A stretch of DNA of 64,000 bases from NCBI RefSeq assembly GCF_006337125.1, contig NZ_CP040887.1:434001-498000 (forward strand). The letters are read 5' to 3'. Below the pieces are notes generated by a model. It did not search any database. It worked only from the letters and a program-made list of their open reading frames with translations, and was not told the origin of the DNA. Positions 43,921 to 54,643 of this stretch are shown piece after piece. Position numbers and translations under genes: made by a program. This DNA comes from Serinicoccus chungangensis (GTDB lineage: Bacteria; Actinomycetota; Actinomycetes; Actinomycetales; Dermatophilaceae). How positions within the stretch are numbered: position 1 is the first letter of the stretch; every line of letters starts with the position of its first letter.

Positions 43921-45287
43921 GCGCGCTCGTGGTGGGGCTGTCCCACCGTTCGGCCCCCATCTCCCTGCTCGAGCAGGTGGTCCTGGACGACGACGCGTCG
44001 CACCGGCTCGCCGCCCGGCTGCGGGCCGGCGACCACGTCCACGAGGCGCTCGTCCTGTCCACGTGCAACCGGCTGGAGGTCGTCGTCGAGGCCGGCACCT
44101 TCCACGGCGCGCTCGAGGAGATCGGGGCGGCCCTGACCGAGGTCGGAGGGCTCACCCGGGACCAGCTGACCGAGCACCTCTTCGTCCACTACGACGACCG
44201 CGCGGTGGCCCACCTCTTCGAGCTGGCCTGCGGGCTGGACTCCATGGCCGTGGGCGAGAGCCAGGTGCTCGGCCAGCTCCGCCAGGCGCTCGCCCAGGCG
44301 CAGCGGCACGGGCATCTCGGGGCCTCGCTCAACCCCCTCGTGCAGCAGGCCCTGCGGGTCGGCAAGCGGGCGCACGCGGAGACCGGCATCGACGGGGTCT
44401 CGCGCTCGCTAGTCACCCTCGGGCTCGACCACGCCCGGGAGGTCCTCGGCGACCTGGGTGAGACGCGCACGGTGGTCATCGGCGCCGGGGCGATGTCCGG
44501 CCTGGCGGTCGCCACCCTCGTGCGCGAGGGTGTCGGCGACGTCGTGGTGGTCAACCGCACCCCGGCCCGCGCGCAGCGGCTGGCCGAGCAGCACGGCGTC
44601 CGCGCCCTGCCCTGGGCCGACCTCGGCGCCGCGGTCGGGTCCGCCGACCTGGTGGTCACCTGCACCGGCGCCGTGGGCCACGTCCTCGACGAGCCCGTGG
44701 TCGCGCGCGCCCGCAGCGGCGCCGGCCGGACCGGCGCACCGACCGTCCTGCTCGACCTCGCCCTCCCGCGGGACGTCGACCCGGCGGTCGCCCGGCTGCG
44801 CGGCGTCCACCTGTGGGGCCTGTCCGACCTGCAGCGTCCCGCGCTGGAGAGCACCGACCCCGGGGCCGGCGAGCCCGGCGCCGTCGAGGCCGTGCGCGGC
44901 CTGGTCACCAGCGAGGTCGCCGGCTACCTCGCCGAACGCCACGCAGCCCGGCTCGGCCCCACGCTGGCCGCCCTGCGCACCAGCGCCGCCCGGGTCGTCG
45001 ACGCCGAGATGAGCCGCCTGGACCACCGCCTGCCGCACCTGCCGGACGACGAGCGCGCCGAGGTCAGGCAGACCGTGCAGCGGGTCGTCGACAAGCTGCT
45101 GCACACGCCCACCACCCGCGTCAAGCAGCTGCAGGCCGGCTACGACGAGGTCCCCGCGGACTACGCGCACGCGCTGCGCGAGCTCTTCGACCTCGACAGC
45201 CGCGAGGTCGCGAGCGTGTCCACGCCACCCCTCGGCGTGGTCGAGCGGGCCGCGGACGCCACCTCCGACGGGGGCGGCGATGACTGA
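43917..45287 (+). CDS. hemA: Glutamyl-tRNA reductase
   Basis: It reduces glutamyl-tRNA to glutamate-1-semialdehyde, the committed step of the C5 haem pathway. The catalytic Cys is in LSTCNRLEV, and GESQVLGQLRQAL and GAGAMSGLAVATLV (the NADPH fold) are clear. A C-terminal dimerisation helix lies around residues 340-430. Length is 456 residues. GTG 43917 overlaps the rex stop, and the 3' end overlaps hemC by eight bases. Confidence 0.95.
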   Translation: MSALVVGLSHRSAPISLLEQVVLDDDASHRLAARLRAGDHVHEALVLSTCNRLEVVVEAGTFHGALEEIGAALTEVGGLTRDQLTEHLFVHYDDRAVAHLFELACGLDSMAVGESQVLGQLRQALAQAQRHGHLGASLNPLVQQALRVGKRAHAETGIDGVSRSLVTLGLDHAREVLGDLGETRTVVIGAGAMSGLAVATLVREGVGDVVVVNRTPARAQRLAEQHGVRALPWADLGAAVGSADLVVTCTGAVGHVLDEPVVARARSGAGRTGAPTVLLDLALPRDVDPAVARLRGVHLWGLSDLQRPALESTDPGAGEPGAVEAVRGLVTSEVAGYLAERHAARLGPTLAALRTSAARVVDAEMSRLDHRLPHLPDDERAEVRQTVQRVVDKLLHTPTTRVKQLQAGYDEVPADYAHALRELFDLDSREVASVSTPPLGVVERAADATSDGGGDD

Positions 45288-46305
45288 CCCGCACACCGGC
45301 ACCACCAGCACCCCGGCCGACGGCGGCACCGCCCGCCCGCTCCGGCTCGGGACGCGCCGCAGCGCCCTCGCCACGAGCCAGTCCGGCTGGGTCGCCGACC
45401 GGCTGCGCGAGGCCGGGCGGGAGGTCGAGCTGGTCCTCGTCACGACCGAGGGGGACACCTCGCGCCGCAGCCTCACCGAGATCGGCGGCACGGGCGTCTT
45501 CGCCTCTGCCCTGCGGGGGGCCCTGCTCGACGGGCGGATCGACCTGGCGGTCCACTCCCTCAAGGACCTGCCCACGGCCCCGGCCGAGGGCCTGGTGGTC
45601 GCGGCCGTCCCCGAGCGGGAGGACCCGCGCGACGTCCTGGTCGCCCGTGACGGCCTCGCCCTCCAGGACCTGCCCACCGGTGCGGTGGTCGGCACCGGGT
45701 CGCCGCGACGGGCCGCCCAGCTCGGGCTGCTGCGCCCCGACCTGGAGGTCCGCGACATCCGCGGCAACGTCGACTCCCGCATCCGGATGGTCCGCGACCA
45801 CGTGCTGGACGCCGTCGTGCTCGCCCGGGCCGGTCTGGCCCGGCTCGGTCGTCTCGACGAGGCGACCGAGGTCCTCGACCTGGAGGACATGGTGCCCGCC
45901 GCCGGCCAGGGGGCGCTCGCCGTCGAGTGCCGGGTCGACGACACCGGTCTCGCTGCGGACCTGGCCGAGATCCTCGACCACCCGGCCACCCGGGCGGCGG
46001 TCAGCGCCGAACGCGCCGCGCTCGCCGCGCTCGAGGCAGGGTGCACCGCCCCCGTGGGCGCCCTGGCCGAGCCGGGCACGCCCGGCACCGACGAGCACGA
46101 CCACCCCGACGACGCTCCGCCGTCCGTCACCCTCATCCTCCACGCCTTCGCCGCCCTGGACACCGGGGCCCAGCGACGCGTGACATCCGGCGCGGTCGAC
46201 GCGCCGGAGGAGCTGGGCCGAGCCATGGCCGCGCTCCTGCTGAACCGTCCCGACCCGACCGGCCTCGTCGCCGCCGGGTCACACACCCCGGAGTCCGACC
46301 TGTGA
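45280..46305 (+). CDS. hemC: Porphobilinogen deaminase (hydroxymethylbilane synthase)
   Basis: It polymerises four porphobilinogens to hydroxymethylbilane. LGTRRSALATSQSGWVAD, SLKDLPTAP, GTGSPRRAAQL and RGNVDSRIR are family signatures. The dipyrromethane cofactor Cys lies in EAGCTAPVGA. Length is 341 residues. The ATG overlaps hemA and the end overlaps hemD by four bases, showing tight coupling. Confidence 0.95.
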   Translation: MTDPHTGTTSTPADGGTARPLRLGTRRSALATSQSGWVADRLREAGREVELVLVTTEGDTSRRSLTEIGGTGVFASALRGALLDGRIDLAVHSLKDLPTAPAEGLVVAAVPEREDPRDVLVARDGLALQDLPTGAVVGTGSPRRAAQLGLLRPDLEVRDIRGNVDSRIRMVRDHVLDAVVLARAGLARLGRLDEATEVLDLEDMVPAAGQGALAVECRVDDTGLAADLAEILDHPATRAAVSAERAALAALEAGCTAPVGALAEPGTPGTDEHDHPDDAPPSVTLILHAFAALDTGAQRRVTSGAVDAPEELGRAMAALLLNRPDPTGLVAAGSHTPESDL

Positions 46306-47941
46306 GCACCGACGCCGCCCCCGTCCACCTGACCCACGCCTCCGCGCCCCCGAGCGCGGCCGCGCGCGTCGCCTTCGTCGGTGCCGGTCCCGGTGACCCG
46401 GGGCTGCTCACCGTGCGGGCGCGCGACTACCTCGCGGTGGCCGACGTCGTCGTCGTCGACGCCGTCCACCAGGAGCAGGACGTGCGGTCCTGGGTGGGGG
46501 AGCACACCGAGATCGTCCGCACCGTCCGCGGCGAGGAGGGCCCGGCCCTGACCCCCGCGGCCCGGTCCAAGCTGCTCGTGCGGACCGCGCGCGGCTTCGA
46601 CGACGCGACGCACCTGGTGGTCCGGCTGCTCGCCGACGACGTCTCGGGCGGGTCGTTGGTGGAGGAGGCCCGGGCCTGCCACGACGCCGGGGTCGCCTTC
46701 GAGATCGTCCCGGGGGTCAGCGCCGCGTGGGCCGTGCCGGCCTACGCCGGGGTGCTGCCCGACGGCCAGCGCGGGCAGGTCCACGTCGTCGACGCCGCCG
46801 ACACCGGGGTCGACTGGTCGCACTCGGTCGCCGAGGAGGTCACGGTCGTCGTGCGCGGCGCCCAGGGACGCCTGCAGCGCGCCCTGCAGCAGCTGCTGCA
46901 GGCGGGTCGCCCGGCCGACAGCCCCATCGCCCTCACCGAGCACGGCACCACCACGACCCAGCAGACCCGGGTGACGACCCTGCAGGAGGCCCTCGACGAG
47001 GCCACGGACCTGGGCGAGGACACGGTCGCCGTCGTCGGCCACCCGGTGGAGCTCCAGGCCGAGCTGTCCTGGTGGGAGTCCAAGCCGCTGTTCGGGTGGT
47101 CCATCCTCGTGCCGCGGACCAAGGAGCAGTCCGGCCCGATGGCCGACCGGATCGCCGGCTACGGGGCGAGCGCCTCGGTCGTCCCCACCATCAGCGTGGA
47201 GCCGCCGCGGACCCCGCAGCAGATGGACCGCGCGGTCAAGGGCCTGGTGACCGGCCGCTACGAGTGGATCGGCTTCACCTCGGTCAACGCCGTGCGCGCG
47301 GTCCGCGAGAAGTTCGAGGCGCTCGGGCTGGACGCCCGGGCCTTCGCCGGGCTCAAGCTCGCGGCGGTCGGCGGGGTCACCGCCCAGGCGCTGCGCGAGT
47401 GGGGCCTGGAGCCCGACCTCGTCCCCGACGGCGAGCAGTCCGCGCAGGGTCTGCTGGAGTCCTGGCCGCCCTTCGACGAGGTGCTCGACCCGATCAACCG
47501 GGTCTTCCTGCCCCGCGCGGACATCGCGACGGACACCCTCGTGGCCGGGCTGGAGGCCATGGGCTGGGAGGTCGACGACGTGACCGCCTACCGCACCGTC
47601 CGGGCCGCCCCGCCCGCCGCCTCCGTCCGTGAGGCGATCAAGGGCGGTGCCTTCGACGCCGTCTGCTTCACCTCCTCCTCCACCGTCCGCAACCTCGTGG
47701 GGATCGCCGGCAAGCCGCACCCGCACACCGTGGTGGCGTGCATCGGGCCGGCCACCGCGAAGGCGGCCGAGGAGCACGGTCTGCGCGTCGACGTGGTGGC
47801 CCCCGAGCCCAGCTCGACCAGCCTGGTCGACGCGCTCGCGGAGCACACCCGGGGACTCATGGCTCAGGCCCACGCCCAGGGCGAGGAGTTCGTGCGACCG
47901 AGCCGGCGCAAGCCCGCCCCGCGGCGCGCGCGGTCCCGCCG

Positions 47942-47945
<4 letters not shown>
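46302..47945 (+). CDS. hemD: Uroporphyrinogen-III synthase with an N-terminal SUMT-like domain
   Basis: Residues ~270-510 are uroporphyrinogen-III synthase (FGWSILVPRTKEQS, GFTSVNAVRAV, DAVCFTSSSTVRNLVG). Residues ~20-260 resemble a uroporphyrinogen-III methyltransferase: VGAGPGDPGLLTVRARDYL and EIVPGVSAAWAVPAYAG are kept. The usual GGDP-containing segment is replaced by RLLADDVSGGS, so methyl transfer is doubtful. A basic tail ([14 protein letters not shown]) ends the 547-residue protein. GTG 46302 overlaps hemC, and the stop overlaps hemB as GTGA. Confidence 0.9.
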
Positions 47946-48934
<989 letters not shown>

Positions 48935-48940
48935 TGGGGC

Positions 48941-49414
48941 ATGGTGCGCTGGCTGGACGAGGAGGAGCAGCGGGCCTGGCGCTCGATCCTGCGGGGCTCG
49001 CACCTGGTGCGGCTCATCATGGAGGAGGCGCTCGACGAGCTCGGGGTCTCGCTGGGTGAGTACGAGCTGATGAGCATGGTCTCGGAGGCGCCGGGGGGCC
49101 GGATGCGCATGGCCGAGCTGGCCCACCTGGTGGTGCAGTCGCGCAGCCGGGTGAGCCACACCGCCAGCCGGCTCGAGAAGCGGGGCTGGGTGGAGCGCGA
49201 GCGGGCTCCCCAGGACCGCCGCGGCGTCGTCCTGGTCCTCACCGAGGCCGGGCAGGCCCAGCTGCACAAGCTCGCGCCCGTGCACGTGGAGAGCGTGCGC
49301 TCGGCCCTGCTGGACCACCTGACCCGCGAGGAGCTCGTCACGCACGGCGACCTCATGCGCCGGGTCGTGCTGGCGATCCGGCACGGCGAGGACGAGGCGC
49401 TCGACGCGGTCTGA
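48941..49414 (+). CDS. MarR family transcriptional regulator
   Basis: The 157-residue protein has the MarR winged helix: [21 protein letters not shown] for the helix-turn-helix (positions ~55-75) and the wing [23 protein letters not shown] 48941 lies six bases after the hemB stop, with AGGAGG about ten bases upstream, so it is transcribed with the hem operon. Its ligand and targets are unknown; control of hem or hemL is a simple guess from position. Confidence 0.85.
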   Translation: MVRWLDEEEQRAWRSILRGSHLVRLIMEEALDELGVSLGEYELMSMVSEAPGGRMRMAELAHLVVQSRSRVSHTASRLEKRGWVERERAPQDRRGVVLVLTEAGQAQLHKLAPVHVESVRSALLDHLTREELVTHGDLMRRVVLAIRHGEDEALDAV

Positions 49415-49450
49415 GCCCTCCCACCGGGCGGGGGCGCGCCGGCCCACTCG

Positions 49451-49456
49451 TAGGCT
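49451..49456 (+). promoter_or_regulatory. Leaderless-type -10 (TAGGCT) for hemL
   Basis: It ends seven bases before ATG 49464. hemL therefore probably has its own start, separate from the hem operon. Confidence 0.5.
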
Positions 49457-49463
49457 GGGCGCC

Positions 49464-50786
49464 ATGACCGCCGAACCCGTGACCCACCCGGACACCGCCC
49501 CGGCCTCCGACGCCCTGCTCGCCCGCGCGCGGGCGGTCATCCCGGGCGGTGTGAACTCGCCCGTGCGGGCATTCCGCTCGGTCGGTGGCACGCCGCGGTT
49601 CATGGAGCGGGCGCAGGGCCCCTGGCTCTGGGACGCCGACGGGCGCCGCTACCTCGACCTCGTCTGCTCGTGGGGTCCGATGATCCTCGGCCACGCGCAC
49701 CCGGAGGTGCGGGCCGCCGTCACCGAGGCCGCCGCCGACGGCTTCTCCTTCGGTATGCCCACCGCCCGCGAGGTCGCCCTCGCCGAGGAGATCGTGGCCC
49801 GGGTGGAGCCGGTCGAGCAGGTGCGCCTGGTCAGCTCGGGCACCGAGGCCACGATGAGCGCCATCCGGCTGGCCCGGGGCTTCACGGAGCGGTCGGTCGT
49901 GGTGAAGTTCGCCGGGTGCTACCACGGGCACGTCGACGCGCTGCTCGCCTCGGCCGGGTCCGGGGTGGCGACCTTCGGGCTGCCGGACAGCCCGGGCGTC
50001 CCGGCCAGCGCGGCCGGCGAGACCGTCGTGCTGCCCTACAACGACGTCCCCGCGCTCGAGGCCGCCTTCGCCGAGCGCGGGTCGCAGATCGCCGCCGTCA
50101 TCACCGAGGCCGCCGCGGGCAACATGGGGGTGGTGCCGCCGGAGCCCGGTTTCACCGATGCGCTGCGGCGGCTCACCCGCGAGCACGGTGCGCTGCTGGT
50201 GAGCGACGAGGTCATGACGGGTTTCCGCTGCTCGCCCTCGGGCTGGCTCGGTCTCGAGGGGGTCCCCGAGGGCGGGGCGCCCGACCTGTTCACCTTCGGC
50301 AAGGTCATGGGCGGCGGCTTCCCCGCGGCGGCCTTCGGTGGCCGGGCCGACGTCATGGCCCGGCTCGCCCCGGACGGGCCCGTCTACCAGGCCGGGACGC
50401 TGTCCGGGAACCCGGTCGCCTCGGCCGCCGGGCTGGCCACGCTCCAGCGCTGCACCGACGAGGTCTACCAGCGTCTCGACGAGGTGAGCGAGGCGCTCGC
50501 CGCGGCCGTCACCGACGCCTTCACGCGCCACGGCATACCCCACCGGATCCAGTGGGCGGGGTCGATGTTCAGCGTGTTCTTCCGGGAGGGCCAGGTCACC
50601 GGCTACGAGGCCGCCAAGGACCAGGACGCGGCGCTCTTCGGCCGCTTCTTCCACGCCATGCTGCGCCGCGGGGTGCACCTGCCGCCGAGCTGCTTCGAGT
50701 CGTGGTTCGTCTCCGCCGCGCACGACGACGAGGCGGTCGAGCACGCGGTGCGGGCCATCGGGCAGAGCGCGGCCGAGGTCGCCTGA
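49464..50786 (+). CDS. hemL: Glutamate-1-semialdehyde 2,1-aminomutase
   Basis: This PLP enzyme makes 5-aminolevulinate from glutamate-1-semialdehyde, the step after HemA. The PLP lysine is in [47 protein letters not shown] and [16 protein letters not shown] are typical. Length is 440 residues. It begins a second unit after the MarR gene. Confidence 0.96.
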   Translation: MTAEPVTHPDTAPASDALLARARAVIPGGVNSPVRAFRSVGGTPRFMERAQGPWLWDADGRRYLDLVCSWGPMILGHAHPEVRAAVTEAAADGFSFGMPTAREVALAEEIVARVEPVEQVRLVSSGTEATMSAIRLARGFTERSVVVKFAGCYHGHVDALLASAGSGVATFGLPDSPGVPASAAGETVVLPYNDVPALEAAFAERGSQIAAVITEAAAGNMGVVPPEPGFTDALRRLTREHGALLVSDEVMTGFRCSPSGWLGLEGVPEGGAPDLFTFGKVMGGGFPAAAFGGRADVMARLAPDGPVYQAGTLSGNPVASAAGLATLQRCTDEVYQRLDEVSEALAAAVTDAFTRHGIPHRIQWAGSMFSVFFREGQVTGYEAAKDQDAALFGRFFHAMLRRGVHLPPSCFESWFVSAAHDDEAVEHAVRAIGQSAAEVA

Positions 50787-50832
50787 GGGCCGTCCCAGCA
50801 CCCGCCCAGCGAGGCGTGGGAGAATCGCGCGT

Positions 50833-51543
50833 ATGTCTGGAGCCGACGGTCTGCCCCCCAGCGAGGGCACCCCACGGACCCTCCACGACGGCACCCCCGT
50901 CACCCTCGTGCACGTCGTGCGGCACGGTGAGGTGCACAACCCCGAGCGCATCCTCTACGGCCGGCTGCCCGGCTACCACCTCTCCGACCTCGGGCAGCAG
51001 ATGGCGCGGGCGACCGCGGACCACCTCGCCGACCGCGACGTCCGACGGGTCGTGAGCTCCCCGCTGGAGCGGGCCCGGGAGACGGCGCAGCCGATCGCCG
51101 CGGCGCACGACCTCGAGGTCGACCTGGACGAGCGCCTCCTGGAGAGCGGCAACGCCTTCGAGGGGCAGCGGGTGGACCGGCGCATGCTGGCCGACCCCCG
51201 CCACTGGCCGCTCTACGTCAACCCCTTCCGCCCCTCCTGGGGCGAGCCCTACGCCGAGATCGCGACCCGCATGCGGGCCGGCCTGGACGCGCTGCGCGCG
51301 CAGGTGAAGGGCTACGAGGGCGTCATGGTCAGCCACCAGCTGCCGATCTGGACGCTGCGCCGGTCGGTTCAGGGGGAGCGGCTGTGGCACCACCCGCGTC
51401 GCCGCCGGTGCAGCCTGGCCTCCGTGACGACCGTCCTCTTCCACGGACCGCTGCCCGTCCGGGTGATGTACGCCGAGCCGGCCGGTCACCTGCTCGACGC
51501 CGCGGTGGACGTGACCGGCGAGGCCGGCGAGGTGACCCGGTGA
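50833..51543 (+). CDS. Histidine phosphatase / phosphoglycerate mutase-like protein
   Basis: The 236-residue protein has the phosphohistidine motif VVRHGEVHNPERILYGR and the second His in VSHQLPIWTLR. It belongs to the broad-specificity histidine phosphatase family (Rv0525-like position) and is not clearly a glycolytic mutase. It starts the run leading into the cytochrome c maturation genes. The stop overlaps the next GTG (GTGA). Confidence 0.85.
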   Translation: MSGADGLPPSEGTPRTLHDGTPVTLVHVVRHGEVHNPERILYGRLPGYHLSDLGQQMARATADHLADRDVRRVVSSPLERARETAQPIAAAHDLEVDLDERLLESGNAFEGQRVDRRMLADPRHWPLYVNPFRPSWGEPYAEIATRMRAGLDALRAQVKGYEGVMVSHQLPIWTLRRSVQGERLWHHPRRRRCSLASVTTVLFHGPLPVRVMYAEPAGHLLDAAVDVTGEAGEVTR

Positions 51544-52187
51544 GAGGCGCCCGAACCCGCCGCGGCCCACGGGCGACGAGGGTCCTGCTGGTCCCCGTCC
51601 TCGCCCTGGCCCTCGCGGGCTGCGCCGGGGACGACGGCACGAGCATCAACGAGCAGATGCGGCAGGGCGACCAGAAGGGCTACGTCGCCGGTGACGGCAC
51701 CATCCAGCAGGTCGCCGTGGGGGAGCGTGACCAGGAGGTGAGCCTGGAGGGCACCACCCTGGAGGACGAGCCCTGGAGCAGCGCCGACCACGCCGGCGAG
51801 GTCGTCGTGGTCAACGTCTGGGGCTCGTGGTGCGGGCCGTGCGTCGCGGAGGTGCCCGACCTCGTCGAGGTCGAGACCGCGCTGCGCGAGGCGGGCGAGC
51901 CGGTGACCTTCATCGGTCTCAACTCCCGCGACACCATCCCCAACGCGCTGGCCTTCGAGAAGAGGTACGACGTCCCCTACCCGTCCCTGCAGGACGACGG
52001 CGGACGGACCCGCGCCCAGCTCGGCAGCCTGGCCGTGGCCACCCCGACCACCCTGGTGATCGACGGCGAGGGGCGGCTCGCGGCCCGGGTCAGCGGCGAG
52101 GTCGACGCCACCACGCTGCGCAGCCTCGTCGAGGACGTCCTGGCGGACGGCACCGTCGAGGCGGGCGGGGAGGGGGCGGCCGGGTGA
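51540..52187 (+). CDS. TlpA/ResA-like thiol-disulfide lipoprotein for cytochrome c maturation
   Basis: A lipobox LAGC near residue 26 anchors a thioredoxin-fold domain with WGSWCGPCVAEVPDL. It should keep apocytochrome c haem-binding cysteines reduced, receiving electrons from the CcdA-like protein encoded next. GLNSRDTIPNALAFEKRY and TPTTLVIDGEGRL complete the fold. Length is 215 residues. GTG 51540 and GTGA overlaps on both sides show translational coupling with its neighbours. Confidence 0.9.
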   Translation: MRGARTRRGPRATRVLLVPVLALALAGCAGDDGTSINEQMRQGDQKGYVAGDGTIQQVAVGERDQEVSLEGTTLEDEPWSSADHAGEVVVVNVWGSWCGPCVAEVPDLVEVETALREAGEPVTFIGLNSRDTIPNALAFEKRYDVPYPSLQDDGGRTRAQLGSLAVATPTTLVIDGEGRLAARVSGEVDATTLRSLVEDVLADGTVEAGGEGAAG

Positions 52188-52948
52188 GCGACCTCGTCCT
52201 CACCGGTCCGCTGCTGCTGGCCGTGGGCGTGTCCGCGCTCGCGGGAGTGGTGTCCTTCGCCTCGCCCTGCGTGCTCCCGCTCGTGCCCGGCTTCCTCGGC
52301 TACCTCGGCGGTATGACGCCCGGTCTCCCGGGCGAGGACGCGGCGGCCGGGGGTGCCCGGGGGGCGCGGGCCCGGCTGGTGCTCGGCGCGCTGCTCTTCG
52401 TCCTCGGCTTCACCGCGGTCTTCCTGCTCATGAGCGTGGCGATCTCCGGCCTGGGGCTCGCGCTGGTCCAGCACCAGGGGCTGCTGCTGCGCGTGGCCGG
52501 GGCGGTCGTGCTCGTCCTCGGCCTCGTGATGATCGTGCAGCCGGGCGCCTCCTGGCAGCTGCGCTGGCGGCCCGCCGCCGGTCTGGCGGGCGCGCCCCTG
52601 CTGGGCGTGGCCTTCGGGCTGGGCTTCACCGCCTGCACCGGCCCGGCGCTGGCGGCGATCCAGACCCTCGGCACCTCCATCGTCCCGGGGGAGGACCAGG
52701 TGGGCCGCGCGGTGGTGCTGGGCACGGCATACAGCCTGGGTCTGGGTCTGCCCTTCCTCCTCGTGGCGGCGGGGGTCGGCTGGGTGAGCCGGGCCTCGCG
52801 GTGGCTGCGCGACCACTATCTGGTCATCCAGCGCGTGGGCGGCGGGATCCTCGTCGTGCTCGGGCTGCTCATGCTCAGCGGGGTGTGGGCGGGCCTCACC
52901 GCCTGGGTGCAGGCGCAGCTGGTCAGCGGTTTCGAGACGGTGCTCTAG
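52184..52948 (+). CDS. ccdA: CcdA-type cytochrome c biogenesis membrane protein
   Basis: CcdA carries electrons across the membrane to the ResA-like lipoprotein. Six hydrophobic segments are visible, with the redox cysteines in FASPCVLPLVPGFLGYL and GFTACTGPALAAI. Length is 254 residues. GTG 52184 overlaps the preceding stop, and the TAG stop directly abuts the resB GTG. Confidence 0.92.
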   Translation: MSDLVLTGPLLLAVGVSALAGVVSFASPCVLPLVPGFLGYLGGMTPGLPGEDAAAGGARGARARLVLGALLFVLGFTAVFLLMSVAISGLGLALVQHQGLLLRVAGAVVLVLGLVMIVQPGASWQLRWRPAAGLAGAPLLGVAFGLGFTACTGPALAAIQTLGTSIVPGEDQVGRAVVLGTAYSLGLGLPFLLVAAGVGWVSRASRWLRDHYLVIQRVGGGILVVLGLLMLSGVWAGLTAWVQAQLVSGFETVL

Positions 52949-54643
52949 GTGGCCACCGACCAGCGGACCCGGCAGCGGATCGAGTCGAGCTACCCCAAGG
53001 ACCGCACCGCCCTCGGCGGGCCGCGGCTCGGGCCGGTGGGCTGGGCCCGCTGGGCCTGGCGCCAGCTCACCAGCATGCGCACGGCCCTGGCGCTGCTGCT
53101 GCTGCTGGCGGTCGCGGCCATCCCCGGGTCGATCTTCCCGCAGCGCGGCGTGGACCCCGTCCGGGTGCGGCAGTACTTCGAGGACGACCCGGGGCTGGCC
53201 CGCTGGCTGGACCGGTTCGGCATGTTCGAGGTCTACTCCTCGCCCTGGTTCGCCTCGATCTACCTGCTCCTCATGATCAGCCTCGTCGGGTGCGTGCTGC
53301 CACGGATGCGGCAGCACCTGCGGGCCGTGCGGGCCCAGCCGCCGCGCACCCCGGCGCGCCTCGGCCGGCTGCCCGTGCACCGCCACGTCGTGCTGGACGC
53401 CGCTCCCGACGACGTGGTCGCCGCGGCCCGGGCCCGGCTGTCCGCCCGGCGCTTCCGGCTGCGCGAGGAGGAGGACGGCGCCCTCGTCGTGGCCGCCGAG
53501 AAGGGCTTCGCCAAGGAGACCGGCAACCTGCTCTTCCACCTGGCCCTGCTCGGGATCATCGTCTCCGTGGCGGCCGGCCACCTCTTCGGCTGGCGCGGCG
53601 AGATCATCATCAAGGAGGGGGAGTCGTGGACGGCGGGGGCGGGCACCTTCGACACGCTCAGCCTGGGGCCGCTCGTCGACGAGTCCGACATCCCCGCCTT
53701 CACCGTCCGGCTGGACGACCTCGACGTGCAGTTCGAGGCGCAGGCCGAGGGCGCGCAGTTCGGCCAGCCCCGGGTCTTCCAGGGGGTGGCCACCGTCGAG
53801 GCCGACGGGTCCGAGCGCCAGGTCGACTTCGGGGTCAACCAGCCGCTGTCCATCGACGGCACCTCGATGTTCCTCCTCGGCAACGGCTACGCCCCGGTCG
53901 TCACCGTCCGGGACGCCGAGGGCGAGGTCCTCTTCTCCGACGCCGTGACCTTCCTGCCGCAGGACAACACCTACGGCTCCGACGGCGTCATCAAGGTCCC
54001 CGGGGCCGATCCCGGGCTGGGCTTCGCCGGCGGTTTCCTGCCGACCCTGTCCGTCTCACCCGAGTCCGGCATGACGTCCTCCTTCCCGGGCCTGGTCGAC
54101 CCGGCCCTCGTGCTCACCGCCTACGAGGGCGAGCTCTTCCCCGAGGGGCGCTCGCAGTCGGTCTTCTCCATCCCCACCGAGTCCCTGGACCAGGTCCTCC
54201 AGGACGACGGCCAGCCCAGCCGGATGCTGCTGCGTCCCGGTGACACCCTGGAGATCCCCGGCGACCGGGGCACCATCGAGCTGGAGACCGTCATCCGCTG
54301 GGGCGGCATGCTCGTGCGGCACGACCCGGGCCGGCTCCCGGCCCTGCTCTTCGCCGGCACCGCCCTCGCCGGGCTGGTGCTCATGCTCGGCGTGCGGCGG
54401 CGCCGGGTCTTCGTCCGCGTGCACCCGGGTGCGGGCGATCCCGCCGACCCGGGCTCGCGGCATACTGGACTGAGCGTCGCCGCCCTGCCCAAGGGCACCG
54501 ACCCCGGCCTGGACGACCTGGTCGACGAGCTCGTCGAGCAGATCGTCGGGGCGAGCGGCGGCCGGGTCCTCGAACCCGACCGGCCGACCGGTGACGCCGC
54601 GGACGCGGCGCCGGACGACGCGCGAGACAAGGATGAGGTATGA
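52949..54643 (+). CDS. resB: ResB/Ccs1-like cytochrome c synthase component
   Basis: With CcsB it forms the system II haem-attachment complex. The 564-residue protein has N-terminal membrane segments (LALLLLLAVAAIPGSIFP; IYLLLMISLVGCVLP), a third at ~residue 195 (LLFHLALLGIIVSVAAGHLFG), a large external domain with the conserved GVNQPLSIDGTSMFL, and a last helix before a charged cytoplasmic tail. It begins directly after ccdA and overlaps ccsB by four bases (ATGA). Confidence 0.92.
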   Translation: MATDQRTRQRIESSYPKDRTALGGPRLGPVGWARWAWRQLTSMRTALALLLLLAVAAIPGSIFPQRGVDPVRVRQYFEDDPGLARWLDRFGMFEVYSSPWFASIYLLLMISLVGCVLPRMRQHLRAVRAQPPRTPARLGRLPVHRHVVLDAAPDDVVAAARARLSARRFRLREEEDGALVVAAEKGFAKETGNLLFHLALLGIIVSVAAGHLFGWRGEIIIKEGESWTAGAGTFDTLSLGPLVDESDIPAFTVRLDDLDVQFEAQAEGAQFGQPRVFQGVATVEADGSERQVDFGVNQPLSIDGTSMFLLGNGYAPVVTVRDAEGEVLFSDAVTFLPQDNTYGSDGVIKVPGADPGLGFAGGFLPTLSVSPESGMTSSFPGLVDPALVLTAYEGELFPEGRSQSVFSIPTESLDQVLQDDGQPSRMLLRPGDTLEIPGDRGTIELETVIRWGGMLVRHDPGRLPALLFAGTALAGLVLMLGVRRRRVFVRVHPGAGDPADPGSRHTGLSVAALPKGTDPGLDDLVDELVEQIVGASGGRVLEPDRPTGDAADAAPDDARDKDEV

